Source of the DNA: DATCVA01 sp036567205
GTDB taxonomy: Bacteria > Pseudomonadota > Gammaproteobacteria > Burkholderiales > Burkholderiaceae_B
Assembly: GCA_036567205.1 (NCBI GenBank)
Contig: DATCVA010000101.1
Coordinates: 1-11,435, forward strand
Direction of reading: 5' to 3'
Length of the DNA stretch: 11,435 bases
The notes under the pieces were generated by a model. It saw only the letters and a list, made by a program, of their open reading frames with translations, did no database searches and had not been told where the DNA came from. Each line of letters begins with the position of its first letter. Position 1 is the stretch's first letter. Shown one piece after another: positions 1 to 6,455 of this stretch. Both the position numbers and the translations under genes were made by a program.

Positions 1-832
1 TGAACGTTCTCTCGAACCGCGCCGCGCACGCATTACAGAGCTGCAATTGCAAGAGCAGGCGGCGCGTTTGGCAGTCGAGCAGTTCTCCGAGCAGCTCGAT
101 GCCCATCAAGTGGATCGCGATCAGCTTAAGCAGTTGCTGATTGATCGTCCCGATGAATGGCGCCGTGCCAATTGGCTGCAGTCCGAGGTTCAGCGCATAT
201 CGCGCCAGGTCGATAGCCTGGGACCGGTCAATCTGGCTGCGCTGGATGAATTGAATACCGCCCGTGAACGGCGTAGCTATCTGGATTCGCAGCATCAAGA
301 TCTATGTAGCGCCATCGAAACTCTTGAAGACGCCATCCGTAAGATTGACCGTGAAACGCGCGAACTGCTGCAAGCTACCTTTGATACCGTCAATGGCCAT
401 TTTGGCGAGCTTTTTCCTCGCCTGTTCGGCGGCGGCGAAGCTAAGCTGATTGTGACCGGAGATGAAATTCTGGATGCTGGCGTACAAGTAATGGCGCAGC
501 CTCCGGGCAAGCGCAACAGTACGATTCACTTGTTGTCGGGGGGCGAAAAGGCTCTTACGGCTACGGCTTTGGTCTTTGCGTTGTTCAAGCTCAATCCCGC
601 ACCGTTTTGCCTGCTTGACGAGGTCGATGCGCCGCTGGACGATGCAAATACCGAGCGTTACGCGAATTTGGTTAGTAATATGAGCGATCAAACGCAGTTT
701 TTATTTATTTCTCACAATAAAATTGCTATGCAAATGGCCAAACAGTTAATTGGTGTCACGATGCAGGAGCAGGGGGTTTCCCGTATTGTTGCGGTGGACA
801 TCGATTCTGCTCTTCAGTTGGCTGAGGTATAA
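1..832 (+). CDS. smc: Chromosome partition protein SMC, C-terminal part (5' end outside window)
   Basis: SMC is the ATPase core of the bacterial condensin that compacts and segregates the nucleoid. Only the last ~276 codons are present. The frame is open from base 2, so the gene enters from the left and the TTG at 47 is not a real start. The first part is charged, heptad-like coiled coil (up to about base 400) and includes the family-conserved GPVNLAALDE segment near 221-250. The C-terminal ATPase lobe follows: the ABC signature LSGGEK at 533-550, then Walker B and D-loop CLLDEVDAPLDD starting near 608, then the switch segment FISHNK near 710. The Walker A lobe must lie upstream of the window. 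The stop is TAA at 830-832, and zipA begins 45 bases later on the same strand, an order known in beta-proteobacteria. Nothing suggests a defect. Identity is very secure. Confidence 0.96.
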   Translation, partial: ERSLEPRRARITELQLQEQAARLAVEQFSEQLDAHQVDRDQLKQLLIDRPDEWRRANWLQSEVQRISRQVDSLGPVNLAALDELNTARERRSYLDSQHQDLCSAIETLEDAIRKIDRETRELLQATFDTVNGHFGELFPRLFGGGEAKLIVTGDEILDAGVQVMAQPPGKRNSTIHLLSGGEKALTATALVFALFKLNPAPFCLLDEVDAPLDDANTERYANLVSNMSDQTQFLFISHNKIAMQMAKQLIGVTMQEQGVSRIVAVDIDSALQLAEV

Positions 833-877
833 AACGGTGCGGATAGTTAAACGTTTAGTGATACGACGGGGCTAAAA

Positions 878-1903
878 ATGAGTGATTTACAGATTGGACT
901 GATTTCCCTGGGCGTGCTGCTGATTCTGGCGGTAGTTAGTTTTAATTGGTGGCAAGATCGTCGCATCCGGCAGAAAATGCAAGAACATTTTCCCGAGGCC
1001 GATCAAGACCCCCTGATGGGGGGCGTGCCTGCGGCGGCAACAGGGCGCCGCGAGCCCGGCTTTGGCTTGCGCGAAGCGACTGCCGAGCCGGCTGCCGATG
1101 ATACTGCCGAGGTCGACCCCGCTTGCGAAGTGGTCATCGATATCAGTTTTGCGCAGCCGGTGCCCAGTCAGCAGCTTTATGCGGGGATTCAGTCCATTCA
1201 TCAGGTAGGTACCAAGCCGGTGCGGATATTTGCTGAACGTGAAGGGGGCGGGCATCGTGCCCGCCTGCGTGAGAATGAGTCCTATACGTCCATGCAGCTG
1301 GCTGTTTTGCTGGCTAACCGCAGCGGACCCTTGACTGATATTGAATGGTCGCATTTATGGACGACGGCGCAGGGGCTGGCTGAACGTTTTGAAGGCTCTG
1401 TCGAGGGACCGGAGCAAGCGGATGTTCTCGAGCGTGCCAAAGAGCTCGACAAGCTTTGCGCCGGACTCGATGCACAGGTTGGCCTGGCGCTGCGCCTGAG
1501 CGGTACTTTGCCGGTGGCCGATGTAACGCATGTGGTCAAAGAGTCGGGCTTTCTGTCATATGGCAGGCAATTGGCCTGGATGGCTGAATCGGGCGTGCCT
1601 CGTTTTACATTGTTGTTTGACGGGATTCATGCGGGCGATGTGCAGTCGGCGGGCGTCGATCGCATCGACTTATTGTTGGATCTTCCCAATAGCCCCGCGG
1701 ACGAGCAGGCTTTTAGCCGGATGGCGTCGGTAGGCCGCGATTTGGCGGGGCGTTTAAATGCGATTTTGGTAGATGATCAGGGCCGGGCGATGTCTGAAGG
1801 GGCCGATCACACGATTGATGCGCAGTTGGTCGATTTATATGCCAAGCTGGACGATGCCGGCTTTCCGGCGGGAACCGAGCGTACGGTAAGGGTTTTTTCG
1901 TGA
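878..1903 (+). CDS. zipA: Cell division protein ZipA (FtsZ-binding, membrane anchored)
   Basis: 341 residues. ZipA ties FtsZ protofilaments to the inner membrane and helps recruit the divisome. The N-terminus has one transmembrane helix (about residues 5-23) followed at once by a basic stretch (DRRIRQK). This gives the N-out, C-in topology typical of ZipA. A short acidic/Ala/Pro-rich linker (about 40-82) follows, shorter than the P/Q-rich linker of enterobacterial ZipA. The rest is a folded region whose last ~145 residues fit the ZipA C-terminal FtsZ-binding domain (hydrophobic beta strands such as FTLLFDGI and RIDLLLDLP). The ATG at 878 has a weak purine-rich Shine-Dalgarno (ACGGGG, 866-871). 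The gene lies between smc and ligA, the standard beta-proteobacterial position, and its TGA overlaps the ligA GTG. The assignment leans on topology plus context because ZipA sequences diverge strongly. Confidence 0.9.
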   Translation: MSDLQIGLISLGVLLILAVVSFNWWQDRRIRQKMQEHFPEADQDPLMGGVPAAATGRREPGFGLREATAEPAADDTAEVDPACEVVIDISFAQPVPSQQLYAGIQSIHQVGTKPVRIFAEREGGGHRARLRENESYTSMQLAVLLANRSGPLTDIEWSHLWTTAQGLAERFEGSVEGPEQADVLERAKELDKLCAGLDAQVGLALRLSGTLPVADVTHVVKESGFLSYGRQLAWMAESGVPRFTLLFDGIHAGDVQSAGVDRIDLLLDLPNSPADEQAFSRMASVGRDLAGRLNAILVDDQGRAMSEGADHTIDAQLVDLYAKLDDAGFPAGTERTVRVFS

Positions 1904-3945
1904 AAGAGAAAACCGAATCGCTTGAAGATGTCCAGGACAGGCTCAAATCGTTGCGCGAGACTATCGACCAGCATAATCATCGTTATTACGTGCTCGATGC
2001 ACCTGTTGTTTCCGATGCCGAGTACGACCGTTTAATGCTTGAGCTGCAGGCTATCGAGCAGGCCCATCCTGATTTTATTGTGCCTGATTCGCCAACTCAG
2101 CGCGTTGGCAGCGGGCCTTTGGCTGCATTGCCCAGCGTGCGGCATGCTATGCCGATGCTCTCGCTTGGTAACGCGTTCAGTGCTGACGATATCCAGGCGT
2201 TTGATAAGCGGGTTGCTGACACCTTACGCGACTCGGGGCTGTTAAAGGCCGACAATGTGGTCGAGTATGTTGCCGAGTTCAAGTTCGATGGCTTGGCGAT
2301 CAGCCTGCGTTACGAGCAGGGCCGGCTGGTCCAGGCGGCCACTCGTGGAGATGGCCGCACAGGCGAGGACGTGACCAGTAATATACGCACCTTGCGGTCT
2401 GTGCCGCTTAAGCTGCACGGGGACTATCCTGACGTGCTCGAGGTTCGTGGTGAAGTATTAATGCACCGCCAGGATTTCGAGCGCCTTAATCAGGCGCAGC
2501 AGAAGTACGGCGAGAAGGTCTTTGTCAATCCCCGCAATGCCGCCGCCGGCAGCCTGCGCCAGCTTGATCCTCGTATTACCGCCAAACGGCCTCTGCGTTT
2601 TTTTGCCTATGGCTGGGGCGAGATACAAGGTTTGCGTGCTGCGCCTTTGAACGAGCATGCGCAAATGTTGAACTGGTTCGAAGAGCTCGGCTTGCCGGTG
2701 AACCGCGACAGAAAAATCATTAAGGGTGAAGAGGGTTTACTGCAGTTTTATGCCGAAACAGGCGAGCGGCGAAATGGATTGCCATTTGATATAGATGGCG
2801 TGGTCTACAAGGTCAATTCGTTGGCTGCCCAGGAAGTGTTGGGGTATGTAGCCCGGGCTCCACGGTTTGCCGTGGCGCACAAGTTTCCGGCGCAGGAAGA
2901 AACCACGATTTTGGTCGATATAGAAGTGCAGGTGGGCCGAACCGGCGCCATTACTCCGGTGGCGCGCTTGAAACCGGTTTTCGTGGGCGGTGTTACCGTA
3001 ACGAACGCAACCTTGCACAATGAAGACGAAATTCGCCGCAAGGATGTCAGGGTAGGCGATACGGTTATCGTGCGCCGGGCTGGCGATGTCATTCCCGAGG
3101 TGGTCGGCCCGGTGCTTGAATTGCGGCCTGAAGGTACATCGCTTTTCGTCATGCCCAAGACATGTCCCGTATGTGGGTCGGCGATTGAACGCCTTGAAGA
3201 GGAGGCTGTATCGCGCTGTACGGGCGGGCTTTTTTGCGCGGCTCAGCGCAAACAAAGTGTTATTCATGCCGCCGGGCGCAAAGCCCTGGATATCGAAGGC
3301 CTGGGCGAGAAACTTGTCGATCAGCTGGTGGAAAGCGGCCGTATCAAATCACTGGCCGATTTGTTTTCGCTGCGGGTGGAAGAACTGCTTTTGTACGAAC
3401 GCATGGGCCGAAAATCGGCAGAGAATTTAATCGCAGCCATCGACAAGGCGCGAACGCCAACTTTGGGCCGTTTGTTATTTGCCCTGGGCATACGGCACGT
3501 TGGCGAAACTACGGCGCGCGACCTTGCCAGGCATTTTGGTTCGATTGATGCGATCATGGCCGCCGATGAGGCCGCCTTATTCGCAGTGAATGATGTAGGA
3601 CCGGCCGTGGCGGCTTCATTAATCCGCTTTTTCTCCGAGCCTCATAATCGCGAGATTATTCACGCGCTGGCGAACGCTGGTGTGCATGCCCAGTCAGATG
3701 CCGAACCTGTGGGGCAGTTATTTAGCGGTAAGACTTTCGTCCTGACCGGGACCATGCCGACTCTTACGCGCGATGAGGCGACACGCCGCATTATGGCTGC
3801 CGGCGGCAAGGTAAGCGGGTCAGTGTCTAAAAAGACCGCTTATGTCGTGGCGGGCGACGATGCGGGCAGTAAGCTGGTTAAGGCCCAGCAGTTGGGGCTG
3901 GTTATTCTGGACGAGGCGGGGTTATTGGCGTTGTTGGAAGGGTAA
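1900..3945 (+). CDS. ligA: NAD+-dependent DNA ligase LigA
   Basis: 681 residues, close to the usual ~670. LigA seals nicks between Okazaki fragments and after repair, using NAD+ as the AMP donor. Visible domains: the N-terminal Ia domain with HNHRYYVLDAP and SDAEYDRL (residues 25-45); the adenylation domain with the KxDG catalytic motif, K128 in KFDG; the OB fold with VGRTGAITPVA; a Cys4 zinc finger at C422, C425, C440 and C446; helix-hairpin-helix repeats (about 450-590, including DIEGLGEK and ALGIRHVGETTA); and a C-terminal BRCT domain (about 600-681). The residue before the active-site lysine is Phe (EFKFDG) where many homologues have Pro or Leu; this looks tolerable. The GTG start at 1900 is supported by AAGGG at 1888-1892 with 7-base spacing and by the absence of an in-frame ATG before residue 46. 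It overlaps the zipA stop by 4 bases (GTGA), suggesting translational coupling. Confidence 0.98.
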   Translation: MKEKTESLEDVQDRLKSLRETIDQHNHRYYVLDAPVVSDAEYDRLMLELQAIEQAHPDFIVPDSPTQRVGSGPLAALPSVRHAMPMLSLGNAFSADDIQAFDKRVADTLRDSGLLKADNVVEYVAEFKFDGLAISLRYEQGRLVQAATRGDGRTGEDVTSNIRTLRSVPLKLHGDYPDVLEVRGEVLMHRQDFERLNQAQQKYGEKVFVNPRNAAAGSLRQLDPRITAKRPLRFFAYGWGEIQGLRAAPLNEHAQMLNWFEELGLPVNRDRKIIKGEEGLLQFYAETGERRNGLPFDIDGVVYKVNSLAAQEVLGYVARAPRFAVAHKFPAQEETTILVDIEVQVGRTGAITPVARLKPVFVGGVTVTNATLHNEDEIRRKDVRVGDTVIVRRAGDVIPEVVGPVLELRPEGTSLFVMPKTCPVCGSAIERLEEEAVSRCTGGLFCAAQRKQSVIHAAGRKALDIEGLGEKLVDQLVESGRIKSLADLFSLRVEELLLYERMGRKSAENLIAAIDKARTPTLGRLLFALGIRHVGETTARDLARHFGSIDAIMAADEAALFAVNDVGPAVAASLIRFFSEPHNREIIHALANAGVHAQSDAEPVGQLFSGKTFVLTGTMPTLTRDEATRRIMAAGGKVSGSVSKKTAYVVAGDDAGSKLVKAQQLGLVILDEAGLLALLEG

Positions 3946-4022
3946 AGAGCGGGGCGTGTTGTCTTCGTGTTTACGGTTGATTTGAACGACTGAAACAGGG
4001 GCTTGCTTGTGCGGTAATGATT

Positions 4023-4067
4023 TGGGGCTCGTTTTTGCAAGATTGATACTTGCAAAAACGAGCCCCA
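4023..4067. terminator. Perfect 19-bp inverted repeat between convergent ligA and parvulin genes
   Basis: Bases 4023-4041 (TGGGGCTCGTTTTTGCAAG) are the exact reverse complement of 4049-4067, with a 7-base loop. The hairpin lies 77 bases after the ligA stop and 21 bases after the parvulin stop on the other strand. It is therefore placed to end or protect both transcripts. It is not a canonical intrinsic terminator, because no T-run follows the stem on either strand; the T5/A5 tracts lie inside the stem. Bidirectional termination or 3'-end protection is inferred from position and symmetry only. Confidence 0.6.
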
Positions 4068-4088
4068 GGCAGGGAACGGGCTTTTAGC

Positions 4089-4865
4089 TTATTTGATCGT
4101 TGCCGACTTCATCAAGCCTTGCTGGAAATTAGCCAGTTCTTGCTGGCGCAGCATCTCTTCGATTTGTGGCTTTACTTCGGCCAGTTCCGGGAACTTGATG
4201 TCGCGGGTGTCTTCCACCTGAATAATGTGCCAGCCAAACTGTGTTTGTACCGGTTTCGTTGTCATTTCACCTTTTTTCAGGCTTTCGACCGCTTCAGCGA
4301 ATTCGGGTACGTAGTTGGTGGCAGGACCCCAACCCAAATCGCCGCCATTTTTACCACTGCCAGGATCCAGGGAGTCTTTTTTGGCAGCGGCGTCAAAGGT
4401 TACTTTTTTGCCATTGATTTGGGCAATCAGGTCTTCCGCTTGTTTTTGCTCTTTAACCAGAATGTGGCGCAGTTTGTATTCTTGTTTGCCTGATTGTTCT
4501 TTTTTGATCTGGTCGTATTCGGCCTGTATTTTGGCGTCGGTTACGGGGTTTTTCTTAAGGTGGTCGGCCATTAACGCGCGCACCAGAATGCCTTGACGAG
4601 CCAGTTCGATTTCTTGCTTGATCTCGGATTGTTTGTCAATTCCTGCTTTTTCCGCAGCTTGCACCGCTACCAGGCGGCCGATCATTTCTTGTTTGACTTG
4701 CTCACGCAGCTCAGGAGAGTCTTTCGCGCCCTGGGCAATAATCAGCGTAACAAACTGGTCCAGCTGTTTTTGCGTAATGGACTGGCCATTAACCGTTGCA
4801 ACGTTTTGTGCGTAGACGGGAGCAGCAATTGCGCATGCCGCGGCAAATATAACGAGTCGTTTCAT
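4089..4865 (-). CDS. Periplasmic parvulin-type peptidyl-prolyl isomerase (Par27/PpiC/SurA-like)
   Basis: 258 residues. The N-terminus MKRLVIFAAACAIAAPVYA is a Sec signal peptide with likely cleavage after A19, giving a ~26 kDa mature periplasmic protein. Residues ~20-125 form a helical, charged SurA-N-like chaperone region. Residues ~130-226 form one parvulin domain with KLRHILV (H133), the Asp/Ser/Gly-rich loop, NGGDLGW, VPEFAEAV, and FGWHIIQVE near its end. The family catalyses cis-trans isomerisation of prolyl bonds and helps fold outer-membrane and secreted proteins. Size, single parvulin domain and flanking helical extensions match Par27 of Bordetella pertussis, which combines isomerase and chaperone activity; orthology is inferred. 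The ATG start has a good AAGGA (4875-4871), which overlaps the bolA stop codon, so translation is probably coupled. It is the last gene of a four-gene minus-strand operon. Confidence 0.93.
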   Translation of the reverse strand: MKRLVIFAAACAIAAPVYAQNVATVNGQSITQKQLDQFVTLIIAQGAKDSPELREQVKQEMIGRLVAVQAAEKAGIDKQSEIKQEIELARQGILVRALMADHLKKNPVTDAKIQAEYDQIKKEQSGKQEYKLRHILVKEQKQAEDLIAQINGKKVTFDAAAKKDSLDPGSGKNGGDLGWGPATNYVPEFAEAVESLKKGEMTTKPVQTQFGWHIIQVEDTRDIKFPELAEVKPQIEEMLRQQELANFQQGLMKSATIK

Positions 4866-4874
4866 GTAATTCCT

Positions 4875-5138
4875 TTACTTGGTGGCGCTTGCGCTAATTG
4901 ATAGCGCATGAATCGGGTAGGGGATTAAATCGTGCACAAGATCATACACGAGCCGATGGCGTGCCACAGGCGATAGTCCGCTAAATTTGTTAGATGAAAT
5001 AATCAGGCGAAAATGGCTGGCTCCGTTTTGGCTGCCCGCATGGCCGGCATGCAGATGGGATTCGTCGATGATTTCGAGTTCGGTTGGTTCGAGGACCTCG
5101 AGGCGCTCTTGAATTAAATCTTTACGTTCTGTGGACAT
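4875..5138 (-). CDS. bolA: BolA family protein
   Basis: 87 residues forming one BolA domain. Features seen are ERLEVLEPTELEIIDESHLHAGH, then the strand SHFRLIIS, the loop SNKFSGLSPVARHRLVYDLV and the C-terminal IHALSISA. The RHRLVY helix and the conserved histidines are BolA hallmarks. BolA proteins pair with monothiol glutaredoxins through a [2Fe-2S] cluster, and some act as transcription regulators affecting envelope and morphology genes. It is shorter than E. coli BolA (~105 residues), so it may belong to any BolA-type subgroup. It lacks a cysteine, so a His-ligated partner interaction is expected. The ATG at 5138 lies 2 bases after the yciB stop, with AAAGAG upstream inside the end of yciB. 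The downstream parvulin gene starts after 9 bases. It is cytosolic, with no signal peptide. Confidence 0.93.
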   Translation of the reverse strand: MSTERKDLIQERLEVLEPTELEIIDESHLHAGHAGSQNGASHFRLIISSNKFSGLSPVARHRLVYDLVHDLIPYPIHALSISASATK

Positions 5139-5140
5139 TA

Positions 5141-5725
5141 TTAGCGCTCTTTATTGTCGGGTAGCGGCAAAGCAGGCGTTTGTTCGAGCTCGTCTTTCAT
5201 GTAGCGGCTAAGCCAGATGGATTGACCAATAACAAAAACCAGCAATAGCGCCATAAGCCCAAATACCTTGAAGTTCACCCACTGAGACTCTGTGAACTGG
5301 CCGGAAAAGGCAACATACAGATTAAGCCCGCCCGACAAGATGAAAAAGCTGGCCCAGCTGAAATTGAGTTTGTCCCAGATGGCTTTGGGCATGGTTATTT
5401 GACCGCCCATGACTTTTTGAATGAGGTTTCGGCCGAAAAATAATTTGCCCCCCAATAAAATGCAGGCGAATAGCCAATACAGCACAGTAGGCTTCCATTT
5501 AATGAAGACATCGTTATGAAAAAATAACGTCGCGCCGCCGAACAACACAATAACGCTAAGGTTGATCCAGTGCGTGGCCTCGATGGCTTTGCCGGTGACC
5601 TTAAGCCAGACGAACTGCATTACACCCGCGGCGATGGCCACGGCGGTTGCCGTGTAGATATCGGAGAACTTGAACGCTAAAAAAAACAGAATAAGCGGGA
5701 ACAGATCGAATAGAAATTTTTTCAT
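5141..5725 (-). CDS. yciB: Inner-membrane protein YciB (intracellular septation protein A / IspZ family)
   Basis: 194 residues, very hydrophobic. About five transmembrane segments can be read, starting with KKFLFDLFPLILFFLAFKF and including VIVLFGGATLFF, TVLYWLFACILLGGKLFF, the segment after KLNFSWASFFI, and VFGLMALLLVFVIGQSIWL. The family landmarks DLFPLILFF, THWINL, FIKWKPT, GKLFFGRNLIQKVMG and the WVNFKVFG region are all present. YciB is an inner-membrane protein linked to septation and cell-envelope integrity, and its biochemical role is not settled. A short charged tail (DELEQTPALPLPDNKER) follows the last helix. The ATG overlaps the msrB TGA (ATGA, 5725-5722), so the two are probably translationally coupled. 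The family call is secure; the molecular function is not. Confidence 0.94.
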   Translation of the reverse strand: MKKFLFDLFPLILFFLAFKFSDIYTATAVAIAAGVMQFVWLKVTGKAIEATHWINLSVIVLFGGATLFFHNDVFIKWKPTVLYWLFACILLGGKLFFGRNLIQKVMGGQITMPKAIWDKLNFSWASFFILSGGLNLYVAFSGQFTESQWVNFKVFGLMALLLVFVIGQSIWLSRYMKDELEQTPALPLPDNKER

Positions 5726-6117
5726 TTAGCGGGCTCGAATTTGAGCGATAACGAATTAATGCAATAGCGCAGCCCGGTAGGGGGCGGGCCATCGGGGAAC
5801 ACATGGCCAAGGTGCGAGTCGCAGACGTTGCACATGACTTCAGTACGCACCATTCCAAAGCTGATGTCGCGCTCTTCGCGCACCAGGGTCGGATCGATGG
5901 CTTCGAAATAGCTGGGCCAGCCGCAACCCGCGTCGAATTTTGTGTCGGATTCGAATAAGGCCGTACCGCAGCCGACGCAGCGGTATATGCCTGCCTGCTT
6001 GGTGTCCCAATAGCGACCGGTAAAAGCACGTTCAGTGCCTTTTTCACGGGCAACGTGAAATTCCTCGGGCGTGAGTTGGGCGCGCCATTCGGCATCTGTT
6101 TTGTAGATTTTTTCCAA
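5722..6117 (-). CDS. msrB: Peptide-methionine (R)-S-oxide reductase MsrB
   Basis: 131 residues. MsrB reduces the R epimer of methionine sulfoxide in proteins, using thioredoxin. Two CxxC zinc motifs are present: C47-C50 (CVGC) and C96-C99 (CNVC). The nucleophile is C119 in RYCINS, with HLGHVF (102-107) in the active site. C65 in GCGWPSYF is spaced correctly to act as the resolving cysteine. There is no signal peptide, so it is cytoplasmic. The start is a TTG at 6117-6115. No in-frame ATG or GTG lies between the upstream in-frame stop and this codon, and AGGTG sits about 7 bases before it. The N-terminus MEKIYKTDAEWRAQLTPEEF then aligns with full-length family members. It is the first gene of the minus-strand operon msrB-yciB-bolA-parvulin, so its promoter should lie in 6118-6300; no strong one was recognised. 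Confidence 0.95.
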   Translation of the reverse strand: MEKIYKTDAEWRAQLTPEEFHVAREKGTERAFTGRYWDTKQAGIYRCVGCGTALFESDTKFDAGCGWPSYFEAIDPTLVREERDISFGMVRTEVMCNVCDSHLGHVFPDGPPPTGLRYCINSLSLKFEPAK

Positions 6118-6455
6118 TTGAGCACACCTATTGCTTATGACTTCAGACTCTGTATGTTAATCGACTTTGGATTGCCGAAGTGGTTCCCCTTCTGTTGGGG
6201 TTTTTCAAATAGTTTCAGAGGCATGGGGGACGCCATGCAGGGAATCCCCTAGAAGACTTTGCGCCGGATTCTCTCCATAATTTCCAGCTAAGCAAAGGAA
6301 TTAATAGATACTTCAATTAATCTGGTAAAACCCCGATGTTTTTTTCGGCTTAATTTGATACTCTAATTACATATAAAAAGAATTTTCTGTATAACGTTTG
6401 GGAAAACCGATGGCCGTAGCCACAATAGGCGCAAGGTTTGACCTTGGAGACAAAA
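6118..6455. other. Divergent intergenic region between msrB and the ABC transporter
   Basis: These 338 bases must hold the start signals for both the msrB operon (leftward) and the transporter operon (rightward). The right half (6290-6400) is AT-rich. Visible elements are: CCCC/GGGG (6186-6189 with 6197-6200) followed by TTTTT on the + strand, a weak terminator-like hairpin; GCATGG/CCATGC (6221-6226 with 6233-6238); GGGGA/TCCCC (6226-6230 with 6245-6249), which competes with the previous pair; a direct repeat AATTAAT at 6299-6305 and 6315-6321; and TGGC/GCCA at 6411-6414 and 6419-6422 near the ribosome-binding site. A 32-codon frame at 6154-6252 has no ribosome-binding site and is not called. 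No known riboswitch class was recognised. Confidence 0.55.
6355..6395 (+). promoter_or_regulatory. Candidate sigma-70-type promoter(s) for the transporter operon
   Basis: TTGATA (6355-6360, five of six to the -35 consensus) is followed after 17 bases by AAGAAT (6378-6383, four of six to the -10). An alternative pair is TTACAT (6367-6372) with TATAAC (6390-6395), also 17 bases apart, with a better -10 but a poor -35. Both lie in an AT-rich stretch about 60-100 bases before the binding-protein ATG. The choice between them cannot be settled by eye. Confidence 0.35.

Noticed and set aside
2737..3267. 176-residue minus-strand open frame inside ligA
   Set aside because: It lies wholly antisense to a motif-complete LigA, has no recognisable domain, and is the kind of shadow frame produced by codon bias.
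4050..4493. 147-residue + strand frame opposite the parvulin gene
   Set aside because: It is antisense to a complete signal-peptide-plus-parvulin protein. Its Phe/Leu-rich appearance comes from the complement of Lys/Glu codons.
5601..6125. 174-residue minus-strand frame overlapping msrB and yciB
   Set aside because: It is the same strand but a different frame across two well-supported genes. The composition is unlike a folded protein.
6154..6252. 32-codon + strand frame in the msrB/transporter intergenic region, possible leader peptide
   Set aside because: There is no Shine-Dalgarno before the ATG. Its composition is not enriched in Leu/Ile/Val runs, and it overlies small inverted repeats that explain the sequence at least as well.
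6438..6455. Upstream TTG start for the binding protein
   Set aside because: It lies before the GGAGA ribosome-binding site. The ATG at 6456 gives a standard signal peptide at the correct spacing.
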